Of a DNA stretch of 64,000 nt, positions 10,301 through 20,011 are shown piece after piece. Origin of the DNA: Tricholoma matsutake (lineage: Eukaryota > Basidiomycota > Agaricomycetes > Agaricales > Tricholomataceae); the NCBI GenBank assembly GCA_026075535.2, contig AP026539.1:7688001-7752000 (forward strand). Direction: 5' to 3'. Each line of letters starts with the position of its first letter. Position 1 is the stretch's first letter. Both the position numbers and the translations under genes were made by a program. Below the pieces are notes generated by a model. It was not told where the DNA came from. It did not search any database and saw only the letters and a program-made list of their open reading frames with translations.

Positions 10301-11800
10301 ACCAGCCTCCAGCATTTTGTCGAGTACACCATTGAAATATTTCTTTTGAGGTCCACTGAGTGGCTGCTGATTCACCTTTGTCTTGAATTTTGTACCCTTG
10401 GGCACATTCAGCCTGTGTTCGGCTCCTGCTACTACTGTTACCTCACTCATAGATAGCGCAAAGCAGTCAGCAAACTCGCAAAGTGTGTTTTCAATGCTTG
10501 TGTATTGCTCTTGAGTTAGATCGTCACCTATTGTGAGCTCTGCCAGCACTGCCTTTATGCATTCGACCTTAAATGGGTCTGATCACCAGGTGAACACTTC
10601 CTTATTGAGATTGCCAGGGATTATCTTCTGCTCAGTGCCATGGTCAATGTTCTGTGTCTTTGTGTCGATATTCCACATGTTACTTTTGTGGTCTGGTGTG
10701 GGATCTGGGTTGTTAGACTTGTCAGCAGATGGTATTGTGGTAGGTGGGGATGATTGGGAAGTCGATTGTACTCCCTTTGGCAGTGGCTTCCCTAGCCTTT
10801 TGTGCTTTGCTATGGTTTGGTCCATTCGAGACTTTTTCCCTTCTAAGCCATTAGCTTCTTGCCACTTGATGCATTCTTTCTGTGTATGTCTCTTGTTTCC
10901 TTCCTGGGTGAGCAGATGCTGGATTTTAGGTGCTACTTGGCTTCCTGAATTTTCCTCTTTCTGTCCTCTACTGTCCAGGGGATGGTTCCCATGTTCTGCT
11001 TGCTCAATTACTGCTTCGTCAACCAGCTCATTGGTACTGTTATTGGATTGTAAGACTTGCCTTGAGGGGGGTGCACAGTGATCCCCCTTCAAGTTTGTGT
11101 GCTTTTCAGTGTCTGGGTCCTGACCAGATGGGGGTAGCAGTGCTGTTTCACTTCCTGCTACATCAACTGGTTCACTATTATTTTTATTATGTGGGACTCA
11201 CCTCGAGGGGGACACACAACGATCTCCCTTGAAGTTAATGTGCTGGTTCATATTGGGGTCAAGATCTGCTAGGAGCAGTGGCTTTGTCCCCCCTTCACCC
11301 TGATACTGGTTTCTCAGTTCAGCCCAATTATTGCCCTTGGGCATTTTCACGATGTCCGAGTCATAGTTATGGACCACCTTGAATGTCTTCAATAAGGGTT
11401 TCCCAAACAGCACTGACCATGCTCTATTGCTATCAAAGACCTCGAAAGTTCCTGTGTGGGAGACTTCGCCAACAGTGATTCTTCCACTCCAGACCCCCAT
11501 TGATGGTACCAGTCATCCATCCGCCATCTGCAGTATGCGATTTGACCTCCTAAGAGGGTCAAGCCGATGTTTGACCTTTTGGAATGTCTTTAGGTCCACT
11601 GCACTTGCCATTGCACCATCATCAAATGTGCTCATCAGTTGTACAACCTCCCCTTTTGGGCCATTTAGTTCAATGGTGTGCAGAAATGGCATGCTGTTCT
11701 GTTGCTCATCCTTGCTGTCCAGGCAGTACAGGTCAATGACAATTGATTCTGGATGCTCTAGGTACACGTCGGTGTCTAAAGTGTACCTGATATTGGACGG
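7315..11800 (-). pseudogene. Element B pol: DDG protease, FVDD reverse transcriptase, RNase H, integrase
   Basis: From about 11800 down to 8267 a single frame is broken only by scattered stops, the ones I read being TGA. Order: protease with STFDDGAM (DDG) near 11620, then WSVLFGKPLL; acidic/Lys-rich linker (10.6-11.1 kb); RT from 10549 with VCQDFMELNKVT, FDFAAGFYACEI, MPFGLTGVPSTF and catalytic FVDD at about 9770; RNase H with VVTTDSCKYG and ETDCQALRDHL; integrase zinc region HWNEGHFHRDN and CGKCKGHG. A frameshift near 8200-8270 precedes the core (DGGHEFD ... SPWINGLIEGVN). The C-terminal region runs through TGA 7513-7515 to about 7315 with an acidic tail. No chromodomain is visible, unlike A, D and W. 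Confidence 0.85.
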
Positions 11801-11895
11801 CTTTACTTCGTCCTTGAGTGATGCCTCATCACACCCAAGGACTCTCCTTTCACCCTGATTGACAAGTTGTTGGGTCGTCAGTGGAACCTCCTGTT

Positions 11896-13302
11896 CTACG
11901 CTGATGACCCTTGGCCTTTTCCCTGGTCTGCTAGGAAATTTGCAATGACTTGCTGGTCATACTCTTCCTTAGTGAGCCACGGTTGATCAGAGCTGACAAA
12001 GTTGATGTTGATATTGTCAGATGTGGTTGTCCCGCAGCTGCACTTGATGGTCATAGCGATTGACTGCCAACGCTGTTCGAGTGCAGGAACCTGCATGGGG
12101 CTGTCACAGTTGCGGTCCATGTGTCCCACCATCCCGCATTTCCAACACTTGCCAGATGCAACTGGGTTGGTTCCAGGGATGAGGGGGTATGGTCTAAACT
12201 CGCTTACGGTCTGTCCCAGGTTGGCGCTATTCCAGTCTACAATCTGTCTGTCGTATGCTGCCCGCCCCAGTGGAGTATTCAGCTGGATTGGCAGAGCTAA
12301 CCATGTGATGTCAGCTAACCGGACTTCGGGGAGTTAGTTGGCTTGGTATGAGGTTTGGTCACCTGCAGATTGTGCTGCATTTGTGGGGAACATATTGTTG
12401 GTTCTGTACATCTGTGATTGGGCTTGGTTTAGGGTGTGTGCGGGTTGGTTTCGGAGGATGGGGAACTGTGGTGCTGGGTTGGTTGACGTGTTAACGTTGA
12501 GTCATTGGAATGCAGTGGTGAGATCCCTCGTCAACGTGTTTTGTAGCCCTTGTAATTTCTTCAGCTCCTCTCAAATGTGTTGCGCCTCCCTCTCCTCCTC
12601 CTTTGCTTCATCAATCTGGGATAATGTTGCTGTGCAGATTGCTTTGCAAAATGTCGTCCAGTCAGTGTGTCCTAAGCCTGTTACCTTCTGCAGTACCTTT
12701 GGCATGGTTTTCCGTACGTTCCCTATCAAGAGGCCATTCGTGTCTGGGATCGCCACTGCTAACCATTCTATCTTGTCCGCCCATATGACGTGGGCGAACT
12801 CCTCTACTCTGCTGTTCTTCACTCGCTTCCCTACCTCCTCTTCTGTGATCTTCATTTGCTCGAGGGCTGCCTGCTTCTCCTCTACTGTTTTTACTGTGGT
12901 GGCTTTATCTAGCCACCCCTTCTTGAACGCCTGTACGAGGTGCTCCCAGGTATCTTTATCGCTGGTGGGGAGATCGTTCCACCATTGCTTGGTGATGGAT
13001 CCTGACTTGAGATACAGCTGGAATGCCCAGAGTCTCTGCGCATCCGTGGCATTGGATTTCTGAATGAAGAGTTGCTGGATTGAGTTTAGGAAGTCCTGCG
13101 GGTTTTCATCCTCATGTTCATCGTCGCCCCAGAACAGTCTAGTGCTGGTTCCAGTCATGCTATCATCATTGTCATTGGGAGGGGTTGGGGTTGTGGAGAG
13201 TTGTGGTGTAGATGGTGGTGCAATCGGTGATGGCCAGGGGCTGATGAGGAAGATACTTTCTGAGTCGTCGGGTATGGATGGTAGGATGAAGGAGGATGTC
13301 AT
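11896..13302 (-). pseudogene. Element B gag with one zinc knuckle
   Basis: ATG 13302 to stop 11896, one frame, interrupted by TGA at about 12571 and 12512 and by TAA at about 12334. The capsid-like part reads ENPQDFLNSIQQLF, WAFQLYLKSGSITKQWW and EHLVQAFKKGW. The nucleocapsid shows CWKCGMVGHMDRNC, a perfect C-x2-C-x4-H-x4-C knuckle, near 12110-12155. The N-terminus is Pro/Thr/Asn-rich. Pol follows in another frame after 11896. Confidence 0.8.
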
Positions 13303-13644
13303 TGATGGTGTTGGTGTGGGTTCCGTGGATGTGGTGTCTGGTATGAACCTGCCCAGGTGGTCTCATCGGATGTTTCTTGCTTGCATTGTGGCATGAGGTA
13401 GCATGAGGTGAGGCTGATGGGGGAGCTGAGATGAACAGAGCTGCGTTGACAGGTGTCTAACTTCTGACAGGTGGGCCGGGTGTTGAGACACAGTAGATGG
13501 GAACCAGGTTGACAGGTAGACAGAATTAGCAGAGTACCGAGAACGAGACAAGGACACAGGTTAGATGGGTGAGCTGAACAGGTCAAGAACAGGTTAAACA
13601 GGTTACAGTATGCAAAAAGTGTGAATCTTCCTGTTGTCACCAGA

Positions 13645-13872
13645 TGCAGCCAGCTAGACTCTTGGCGTCGTGTCTGCTACCAGACGAGATGACTCAGACA
13701 GGGTTCGCGTCTACTACTAGACATGAGTTGTGGGAATGGACAGGCAAAGATACTCCTTATCTACACACACATGTGTCTATCTATGAGGTCACATGACTGC
13801 TAAGGGAAATGCTGGACTCTGGCTGTGGACTCTGCTATGGACTCCGCTGGGGCCTCTGCTGCCATGGCTACA
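13645..13872 (-). repeat. 5' LTR of element B (228 bp)
   Basis: Partner of 6426-6653; the two differ at a modest number of sites, mostly C/T and G/A. It contains ACACACACATGTGTCT, a palindromic block, and a GC-rich end. Confidence 0.9.
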
Positions 13873-13876
13873 GTGC

Positions 13877-14209
13877 TTATCCCAAATCTTCCAGTTACAC
13901 CCTCCAACTACCACCTTTATCGAAAGCATTCCCAACCTTCCACATCTCACACCTGCACAGACATTTTCCAAATGATGATGAACTGTTCCTGGGATGAGCA
14001 CATCACACACCTAAACCACTAGTCACAGTGGATGGGATGACTGAATACTTCATCGAGAAGATAATTGATCAGTGACCTTGTGGAAGAGGATTCCAATTCC
14101 TTGTGCAGTGGACTGGATATGGCCAAGAACACGAGTTATGGTTACCAAGATCAGAGCTCATCCATACAGGAGCACTAGCAAATTGGGAGGTGGAGAACCA
14201 AGAGTAAAC
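13877..14209 (+). pseudogene. Element A polyprotein end: GPY/F tail and chromodomain
   Basis: Continuation of element A after element B. Frame pieces YTLQLPPLSKAFPTFH and NDDELF precede the chromodomain EYFIEKIIDQ, then FQFLVQWTGYGQEHELWLP and ALANWEVENQE. A TGA at the codon after IIDQ sits where R is expected. The chromodomain puts A in the chromovirus branch. The coding end is about 52 bp from the LTR. Confidence 0.75.
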
Positions 14210-14261
14210 AGTAATTTTGTTCAGCACCAGGGGTTTCCTTTTTCAACAGGGATGGTGCAAG

Positions 14262-14473
14262 TGTAAGAGAATCACTGTATTCTCTTACCAGTCCTTTCCC
14301 AATACATGTTATGCATTCATGATGATGAATAATACACACATTCACATGTTTGTAGGTTGATCTTTATTGTATGATGTCTTAGATTATCATTCCCTTTTTA
14401 ATCCATACCAAATTCCTGTTTACATCATCCCTCATCTCCTGAGTGCCAGAAGTACCGGAGTACTTCGGTTACA
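14262..14473 (+). repeat. Probable 3' LTR of element A (about 212 bp)
   Basis: Starts TGTAAGAGAATCACTG just after the chromodomain and ends CTTCGGTTACA, giving TGTAA/TTACA ends. No second copy is in the window and no target duplication is visible, so the borders rest on position and terminal bases. Confidence 0.55.
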
Positions 14474-15149
14474 ATTGTTCATTATATTTTGGAAAGTCGG
14501 GGATGATTGGTCATCCTGAAAAACATGGCAAGCAATTTGAAGGATCCTCAATGTGTGGCAAATGCAGCCTTCCACTCATCACCTCTCCTAATGCATACAT
14601 TATTGTATCCCCATTGTAGATCCAATTTTGTAAAGGTTTTGGCCTTTCCCACCTTGTCAATTATTTCTGAGATCAAGGGTAGGGGGTACCCATCCTTTAC
14701 TGTCCACTCATTCAGATACCTATAATCCATACACATCCTCTTTCTCTGATCTTTCTTTGGCATGAAGAATATTGGTGATGTCTGCAGGTATTTCAATGGT
14801 CATATGTATGTATCCCTTGCACAATTGCTCATTTAGGAACACATCAACTTCTTCTGGTTCCTTCGGAGATAATGGATACACCTTCAACTTCTTCAGCACA
14901 AACCCTGGGTTCATCTCAATCACATGATCCCATGGTTTCAGCACTGGCATTCGCTCAGACTCTTTCTTTTGGTACCCAGTCCTCCACTGGCTTCTCCACC
15001 TTCACTACATTGCTATCCCACAACTATCCTCCATGAATTGTTCTAAACATTTGCTCCTGTTCTTTGTTCTCAATTATGATTGGAACTTCCCCATTTGGCA
15101 TATGCTTATCCTCCACTTCCTCCATTCAGGTCTTTACTGTGCCCCATGT
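14474..15149 (-). pseudogene. Ty3/gypsy RT fragment C
   Basis: Minus-strand pieces [48 protein letters not shown] and [23 protein letters not shown] are RT fingers and palm. They stop before the YxDD box, with degenerate sequence (AMFFRMTNHP) after it. Several frameshifts. The family is close to, but distinct from, element Y. The right edge meets an unexplained repeat at 15150. Confidence 0.7.
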
Positions 15150-15264
15150 ATTCTGAGCCAGTCCACGTGGAATTCGGTGGACTCCACATGGACTAGCTCA
15201 GACTCCACACAGACTAGCTTGGACTGGCACCCACTCATTTGGCTCAAATGTCCTGTATATTGCT
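15150..15264. repeat. Short repeat-rich segment, possible MITE end
   Basis: Contains repeated pieces such as GTCCACATGGACT, GACTCCACA and AGACTAGCT. A matching segment with GGACTCC and GTCCACATGGACT follows the hAT MITE at 25597-25665 and breaks the RNase H frame of element Y. The outer ends are CTGAGCCAGTCCA (left) and, inverted, CTGAGTAAAAGTCCA (right). No target duplication flanks 15150/25665, so a MITE is only a guess. Confidence 0.35.
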
Positions 15265-15578
15265 TAGTGTTGCCAATGGCGCAGCTCGGAGCCGTGAGCC
15301 ATTGAGCTGCCCAGAGCTGCTCAAGCTATGCCCTAAGTTGCCTCAAATTCAGAGCAACTGGAGGGCTTTAAATAATCTTAAAACCCTATAAAACACTCTG
15401 TAGGAGTCCCTACTGCCATTTTGAATACATGTTGTTATACCCTACTCCCCAGAGCCATCTCTCAAGCATGTTTTGTAATAGGTATGAGGAGATAAACATA
15501 GCCAAATAATCTCATCAAAGATACTGATCTGTGCAAAACTCAATAGTATGACTTGTTTCTTTTGTAATAATAGTCTAC

Positions 15579-15762
15579 TGGAAGGAAACTGGAGCTTCCA
15601 ACACTCAGGGACATGAAAACTATAAGGAACTTAATATAATTTGAAGGGGGATTCTAGAATACAGTGCAAGTACTCGAAGTATAGACTATATACCAACAGA
15701 ATAACATGTGATAATAGACATGCATGTGATAATGCAATGCTGATGTAAGAGGCACTCTTACA
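15579..15762 (-). repeat. S184 LTR, left copy
   Basis: TGGAAGGAAACTGGAGC ... GGCACTCTTACA; direct repeat of 25211-25394, with TSD TCTAC outside. Confidence 0.85.
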
Positions 15763-15915
15763 CTCTCTCATACTCCAAAAAAATGACCAGGGGGGGGTGG
15801 CAGGTGGCAAGGTAAATGTGGTAGTGGTAACCAAAAATAACTTTACGTGTTCACAAGAACACTGAGTCATAAGTGGGCATTGACAAGGATGGGCAAGGAC
15901 AAGGACATGGATGGG
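15622..15915. repeat. Left arm of a roughly 290-bp inverted repeat in S184
   Basis: Sequence from AAGGAACTTAATATAATT to AAGGACATGGATGGG recurs inverted at 24917-25202. It covers most of the left LTR and the first 150 bp of interior. The right arm ends beside a short A run and the right LTR. Confidence 0.75.
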
Positions 15916-15962
15916 CAAGGGCAAGGATGTGGACAGGCTGGTGATGGCAAGGACAGGGTGAG

Positions 15963-17113
15963 GGCAGGGAACCATGGCAAGTACAGGGTGGGGAACCGTG
16001 GCAAGGACATTGGCCCAGCTGATGATGATGGGGTGTTGACAGTCCTGGATGCACCAAACAGTGGCAGCATGCTGGATAGATCTGTTGCAGTGTGGTGCAC
16101 AGGTTGCAGATGCTGGGGAACTGTGCTTTTGACTAGGCATGAATGACATGAGCATAAAAAAATAGTTTGATGTGAACTGGGGCAAGCTGGGGTGTATGGA
16201 TGGAAATGTGGATGTAGATGGTGAGTGGGGGTGTCATCAGGTGTTGACGGCATCATTAGTGACATGGTAGGGGTGTAGGATGCAGATAGTGGGGGAATGG
16301 GCAGGGATTCTGTGTCTTCCACCCAGTTGAAATGTGCAGAAGGTAGCAAAACAGTTCGTTTAGGGTTGAGCAGGGTTGAGCAGGGGTGTACAGGTGGAAA
16401 TGGGGCCATAGACAGTGAACAAGGGGTGTCGACAGGTGTTGACAGTGTTGTTAGTGATGCAGCAGGGTTGTAGGATGCAGATGTTGGTGAGACGGCTTGT
16501 TTCTGGAGGCTTGGGGCCAAGCTGGGTGGTTGGGACATGTTTCAGGGGTGTTTTGCTGAATCCAGCCATGTACATTGTCATCCTGGAGCTGCTGGTGATG
16601 GTTCTGTGATGGGCAGAGCAAGAGGTTTCATTGTCATTGACAAACACGTCAACGATGGCATGGCATGCCTGGTGGATGCATGTGGCATTGTTCCGGGCTT
16701 GTGGTGGATAACAGGGGCACAGGGGGGAACCGGGAGGCATTGAGGGTGTTGCAGGTCATCATTTGGGTTGACCAAGCCTGCAGGGCTCATCCATGAAGTA
16801 GACAATGCACTCTGATGAGCACATATGCTCCTCATCTTGCAAATTGGTTGGATGGGCTGTAGGTGGTCTCCATACATCATTTTCAGCCAGTGTATCACTC
16901 ACTGAGGTGGTAGAGGTTGGCTGGGCATCTGACACAGTTGGAGTGGTTGTTTCAGAGGTGTTTGCAGCAGGAGTGGCCACTGTTGTTGGCAGTGACATGG
17001 CAGTGGCAGTGAGTGGCTCAGGGCATGTAGCAGGTGGTCTGGGGGTTGCTGTTAAAGGTTGTCGTCATCATTGTCAATGATGTTGATGTGGCTGGTGGAG
17101 GCTGTGTAAACAG
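15963..17113. other. S184 interior without recognisable gene
   Basis: G/T-rich sequence. The minus strand is open for up to 223 codons but gives only Pro/Ser/His-rich low complexity. There is an internal imperfect duplication: blocks around 16227-16310 and 16425-16500 share GGTGTTGAC...GTTGTAGGATGCAGAT. No domain seen. Confidence 0.5.
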
Positions 17114-18253
17114 TAGGGCACAGCATGGGCAACACCATGTGTTTCCAGTCACGGGTATGCATGGGTACAGGTACAGGTATGGGATTGCCATACCCAAGCA
17201 ACACCGCACCCTTTTCCATGGTGTTATGGGTATGTGCAGGTATGCCAGTACCCAGATTTTGGTCAGGTGAGTAATCATCTGACCTTGTTGAATACTCACG
17301 ACACGTCTGATTCTAAACTATACGATGATCCAACCACCACCATAGCATGGCCCAAACAACACGAATCGTCATTTGGGCCTATAGTAAGTTTTTTTGTGTT
17401 TCATTTCTTGTTTTTTGTAAACTAATTGATTATGTTTCTTCTTTTTCAGGTTCTAAACTACTGATAATGATGGATGATGACGCTAACAACACACACCCAA
17501 CAGTGCCATGTCACCTGGGCCCAAACAACGTGATTGCATTGTTTGGGCCTATGGTAAGTTTTTTTTTTTGTTTGTTTCTTTTTTTGTAAACTAACTATTT
17601 TGTTTCTTTCATTTCCTAGATTGGAATTCCCTAGGAACAAGGAGCTCACACGGAACGACCCCACACCAATGCCACCACATCACGATGGCACACCACCTGC
17701 CCCAGCCTCACGAGCAACTGCTCATGGGGTGGATAGCGGGTGGAATGATGATGATGACCAGGAGGACCCAACTGCTCATGGGGTGGAAACAGGGATCGAC
17801 GACTACAGGCAGCACCCCCCTCTCTCACTGCAAATGCGAGCAGGGGGGTTACTCATTCTGTTCTCAGCAACTACAGGCACCACCCCCCTCCCTCTTTCCA
17901 AACGCGAGAGGGGTTTTTTGTTTTGTTTTCATTGACTACAGGCACCACCACCCCCTCCCTCACTCGAAATGTGGAGGGGGGGGAGTTTCTATATTAATTT
18001 AATGTAATTTATTTATTAGAATAGGTCCACCACCCCCTCCCTTGCTCCAAACGCAAGCAAGGGGGTTTCTATTAACTTAGTTTAGTGTAATAAGTTATTA
18101 AAATATGTATGCTTCTCGAAACCCGCGAATAATTATGGGTAACCCATGGAAACCTGCAGTAGCACTGTACCCATACCCATGTGGGTACGGTGTTCATGGG
18201 TACAGGTAAGGGTATGAGGAAATATACCCGAGTGTTACCCATGCCGTGCCCTA
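17114..18253 (+). mobile_element. hAT-type non-autonomous element with TAGGGCAC termini
   Basis: Inverted ends TAGGGCACAGCATGGG and (inverted) TAGGGCACGGCATGGG, flanked by the perfect 8-bp duplication GTAAACAG (17106-17113, 18254-18261). Subterminal GGGTAC/GGTATGG repeats. The interior has two intron-like blocks (GGCCTATAGTAAGT ... TTTTTCAGG; GGCCTATGGTAAGT ... TTTCCTAG), a repeated GCAACTGCTCATGGGGTGG motif and pyrimidine tracts. The interior resembles 44600-45300 in another element. No transposase. Confidence 0.8.
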
Positions 18254-18300
18254 GTAAACAGGGGAATGAGAGGTATGGGGGTCAAAATGAAATGGGCTGG

Positions 18301-18726
18301 TGTAAGGGGACTAGGGGGGTGCCCTGTGTGTTTTTCCTATTTTTTATGTTTGTCCTATATTTTTCCCCACCTCATTTCCTTCCATTCTTCATTTTCTATG
18401 ATTTTTCCGGATTTTATTACTAATTTTCCCTTGCTATCATGTTTGTACATGTTGACACTTTTATATTTAGAGGCGGAGTACCCCTTCCGACACATACCCC
18501 TTGGTATGATGTCATTCGGCAACCTTGATCCGCCTATCTCCGCCTTTTTCTATTTTTAGGTTATATTTGATTTTTGTCATCTTCACATATACTGGGCATC
18601 AGCAAGGGGATCCTTAGAGTTTTCTCTTCGGATTTCCCTTTGCTAGGTGCGCCCCCAATCCCTGTATTATGTAGCATAATTTTAACTTCGGATTTCCCTT
18701 TGCTAGAGGCTTAGGTTGCCCTTATA
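18301..18726 (+). repeat. 5' LTR of element D (426 bp)
   Basis: TGTAAGGGGACTAGG ... GTTGCCCTTATA. Contains two copies of CTTCGGATTTCCCTTTGCTAG. Ends TATA rather than the usual TACA. Confidence 0.93.
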
Positions 18727-18892
18727 GTAGAAAACTCTCCCCTAAGGCCCGAAAATCACGAACGCGCTGCCCAAGATAGGCAGGTACGGACTGGACAACG
18801 CTTCCCAAAGCTCCACAGAGTCCCTACACACCGTTCCAGATAATCTCGCCTTTATTGCACCGCCATTTTCGCCAAACGCACTCCCTACCGAC

Positions 18893-20011
18893 ATGGACAC
18901 ATCAGAACGCTTCGACGCACTTGAAAGCGACGTTTCCGGAATGCGCGCGCAAATCGACTCACTTAAATCTACGATTGAAAACTTCATTAGGACCCTCCAG
19001 GCTAACCCGATGACTAATAGTTCCCCCTTCACAACTCCAAGCGCACCCAACAATGACGTTTTGCCAAATGCGTCCACTAAGGAACGTGCCCAGATCAAAC
19101 CGTCCCCCCCCACCGAATTTAATGGTGCACATGCGCAGGGACGTGCATTCCTTAATTCCTGTGAGTTATACATTAGTCTCCAGTCGCATCAATTCGTCGA
19201 TGAGGCTGCAAAAATTTATTGGGCCTTCACATACATGAAATCTGAACGCGCCTATCTCTATGTGGACCGTATCCTATGTCAAACTAAAGAACTCGGTTCT
19301 CTACCTTTCTCCACTTGGGGTGACTTTCGAGCTGAGTTCGTATGTCACTTCTGCCCCCTCAATGAACACCACCGAGCAGTGACATGACTTGAGTCATCTG
19401 CTTACCACCAGGGACATCGATCCGTGGACGACTATATCGATGAGTTCAAGGATTTGGTGGACATGGCAGGATATGGGAGTGGGTTACCAGTGGTGGTGAA
19501 GTTCCGACGGGGGCTCAACCAAGAAATTCAGGACCAGATTGCACAGATGTTGGAAGGGCGCCCAGCAGACGATGATATCCTTGCTTGGTATGAAGCTGCT
19601 TCACTCTGTGACGAGAACCGACTCACAAATGCGGTGTTTAATGCTGCATTCCATGCTCCAACTACCACTCATACACCCTACACCTTCAATCGAAGCCTCC
19701 CCCGCCCTAACCCCATTCCTGTTCGTCAAACTCCCACACCAGCCATCAATGTCCCAGTACCAATGGATGTTGATGCAGCCCGCAGCCGTGCACGTAAGTT
19801 GGATCTCTGCTACCATTGTGGGGAACCTGGACACAGGGCTGGAGCATGTCCCCATCATCAGGATATCTGCATGCTCACCCCCGAGGGACGAGACAAACTC
19901 CTGCAAGATTTGTTGGCACTTGTAGATGTTGAGGAAGCGAAGGATCAAGTTGCAGAGGAGATTAAGTTGGAAGTTGTAGAGGAGCAGGATTTTCCTATTT
20001 GCAGTGAGTGA
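18893..20011 (+). pseudogene. Element D gag
   Basis: ATG 18893 to TGA 20009-20011 in one frame, with one internal TGA at 19385-19387, where RLE-type sequence is expected (CGA to TGA). The N-terminus is a short coiled coil (DALESDVSGMRAQIDSLKST). The capsid part includes KIYWAFTYMKSERA, WGDFRAEFV and DDYIDEFKDLVDMAGY. The nucleocapsid knuckle CYHCGEPGHRAGAC (C-x2-C-x4-H-x4-C) lies near 19810-19850. Length 372 codons is normal for fungal chromoviruses. Packaging and particle assembly are the family role. Confidence 0.9.

Larger units (their letters stand above)
6426..13872 (-). mobile_element. Ty3/gypsy element B, full length, 7447 bp
   Basis: Two 228-bp LTRs, 6426-6653 and 13645-13872 (TGCAGCC...GGCTACA on plus), flank a minus-strand gag, protease, RT, RNase H and integrase, plus a membrane ORF. 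The flanks give GCGC on the left and GTGC on the right, a possible 4-bp duplication with one C/T difference. Removing the element and one copy rejoins element A in frame (E-V-L-C-A-Y-P-K). Next to the 5' LTR (13644 downward) the minus strand reads TCTGGTGACAACAGGAAG, a plausible primer-binding site. Confidence 0.9.
2337..14473 (+). mobile_element. Ty3/gypsy element A (5'-truncated, split by two insertions)
   Basis: The order on the plus strand is gag tail and protease (2337-2900), RT (2922-3990), RNase H and integrase (4649-6425), GPY/F region and chromodomain (13877-14209), and 3' LTR (14262-14473). It is interrupted by an unknown insertion (3991-4648) and by complete element B (6426-13872). 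Removing each insertion restores the reading frame. The 5' end is cut at 2336/2337 by the LTR of element Z. Many stops and shifts mean it is long dead. Confidence 0.85.

Noticed and set aside
9438..11081. Plus-strand open frames of 140-180 codons
   Set aside because: They are shadows of the minus-strand pol of element B, whose RT and protease motifs are unambiguous.
15867..16538. Pro/Ser-rich 223-codon frame on the minus strand
   Set aside because: Low-complexity translation of G/T-rich non-coding S184 DNA with overlapping open frames; no domain, no splice logic.
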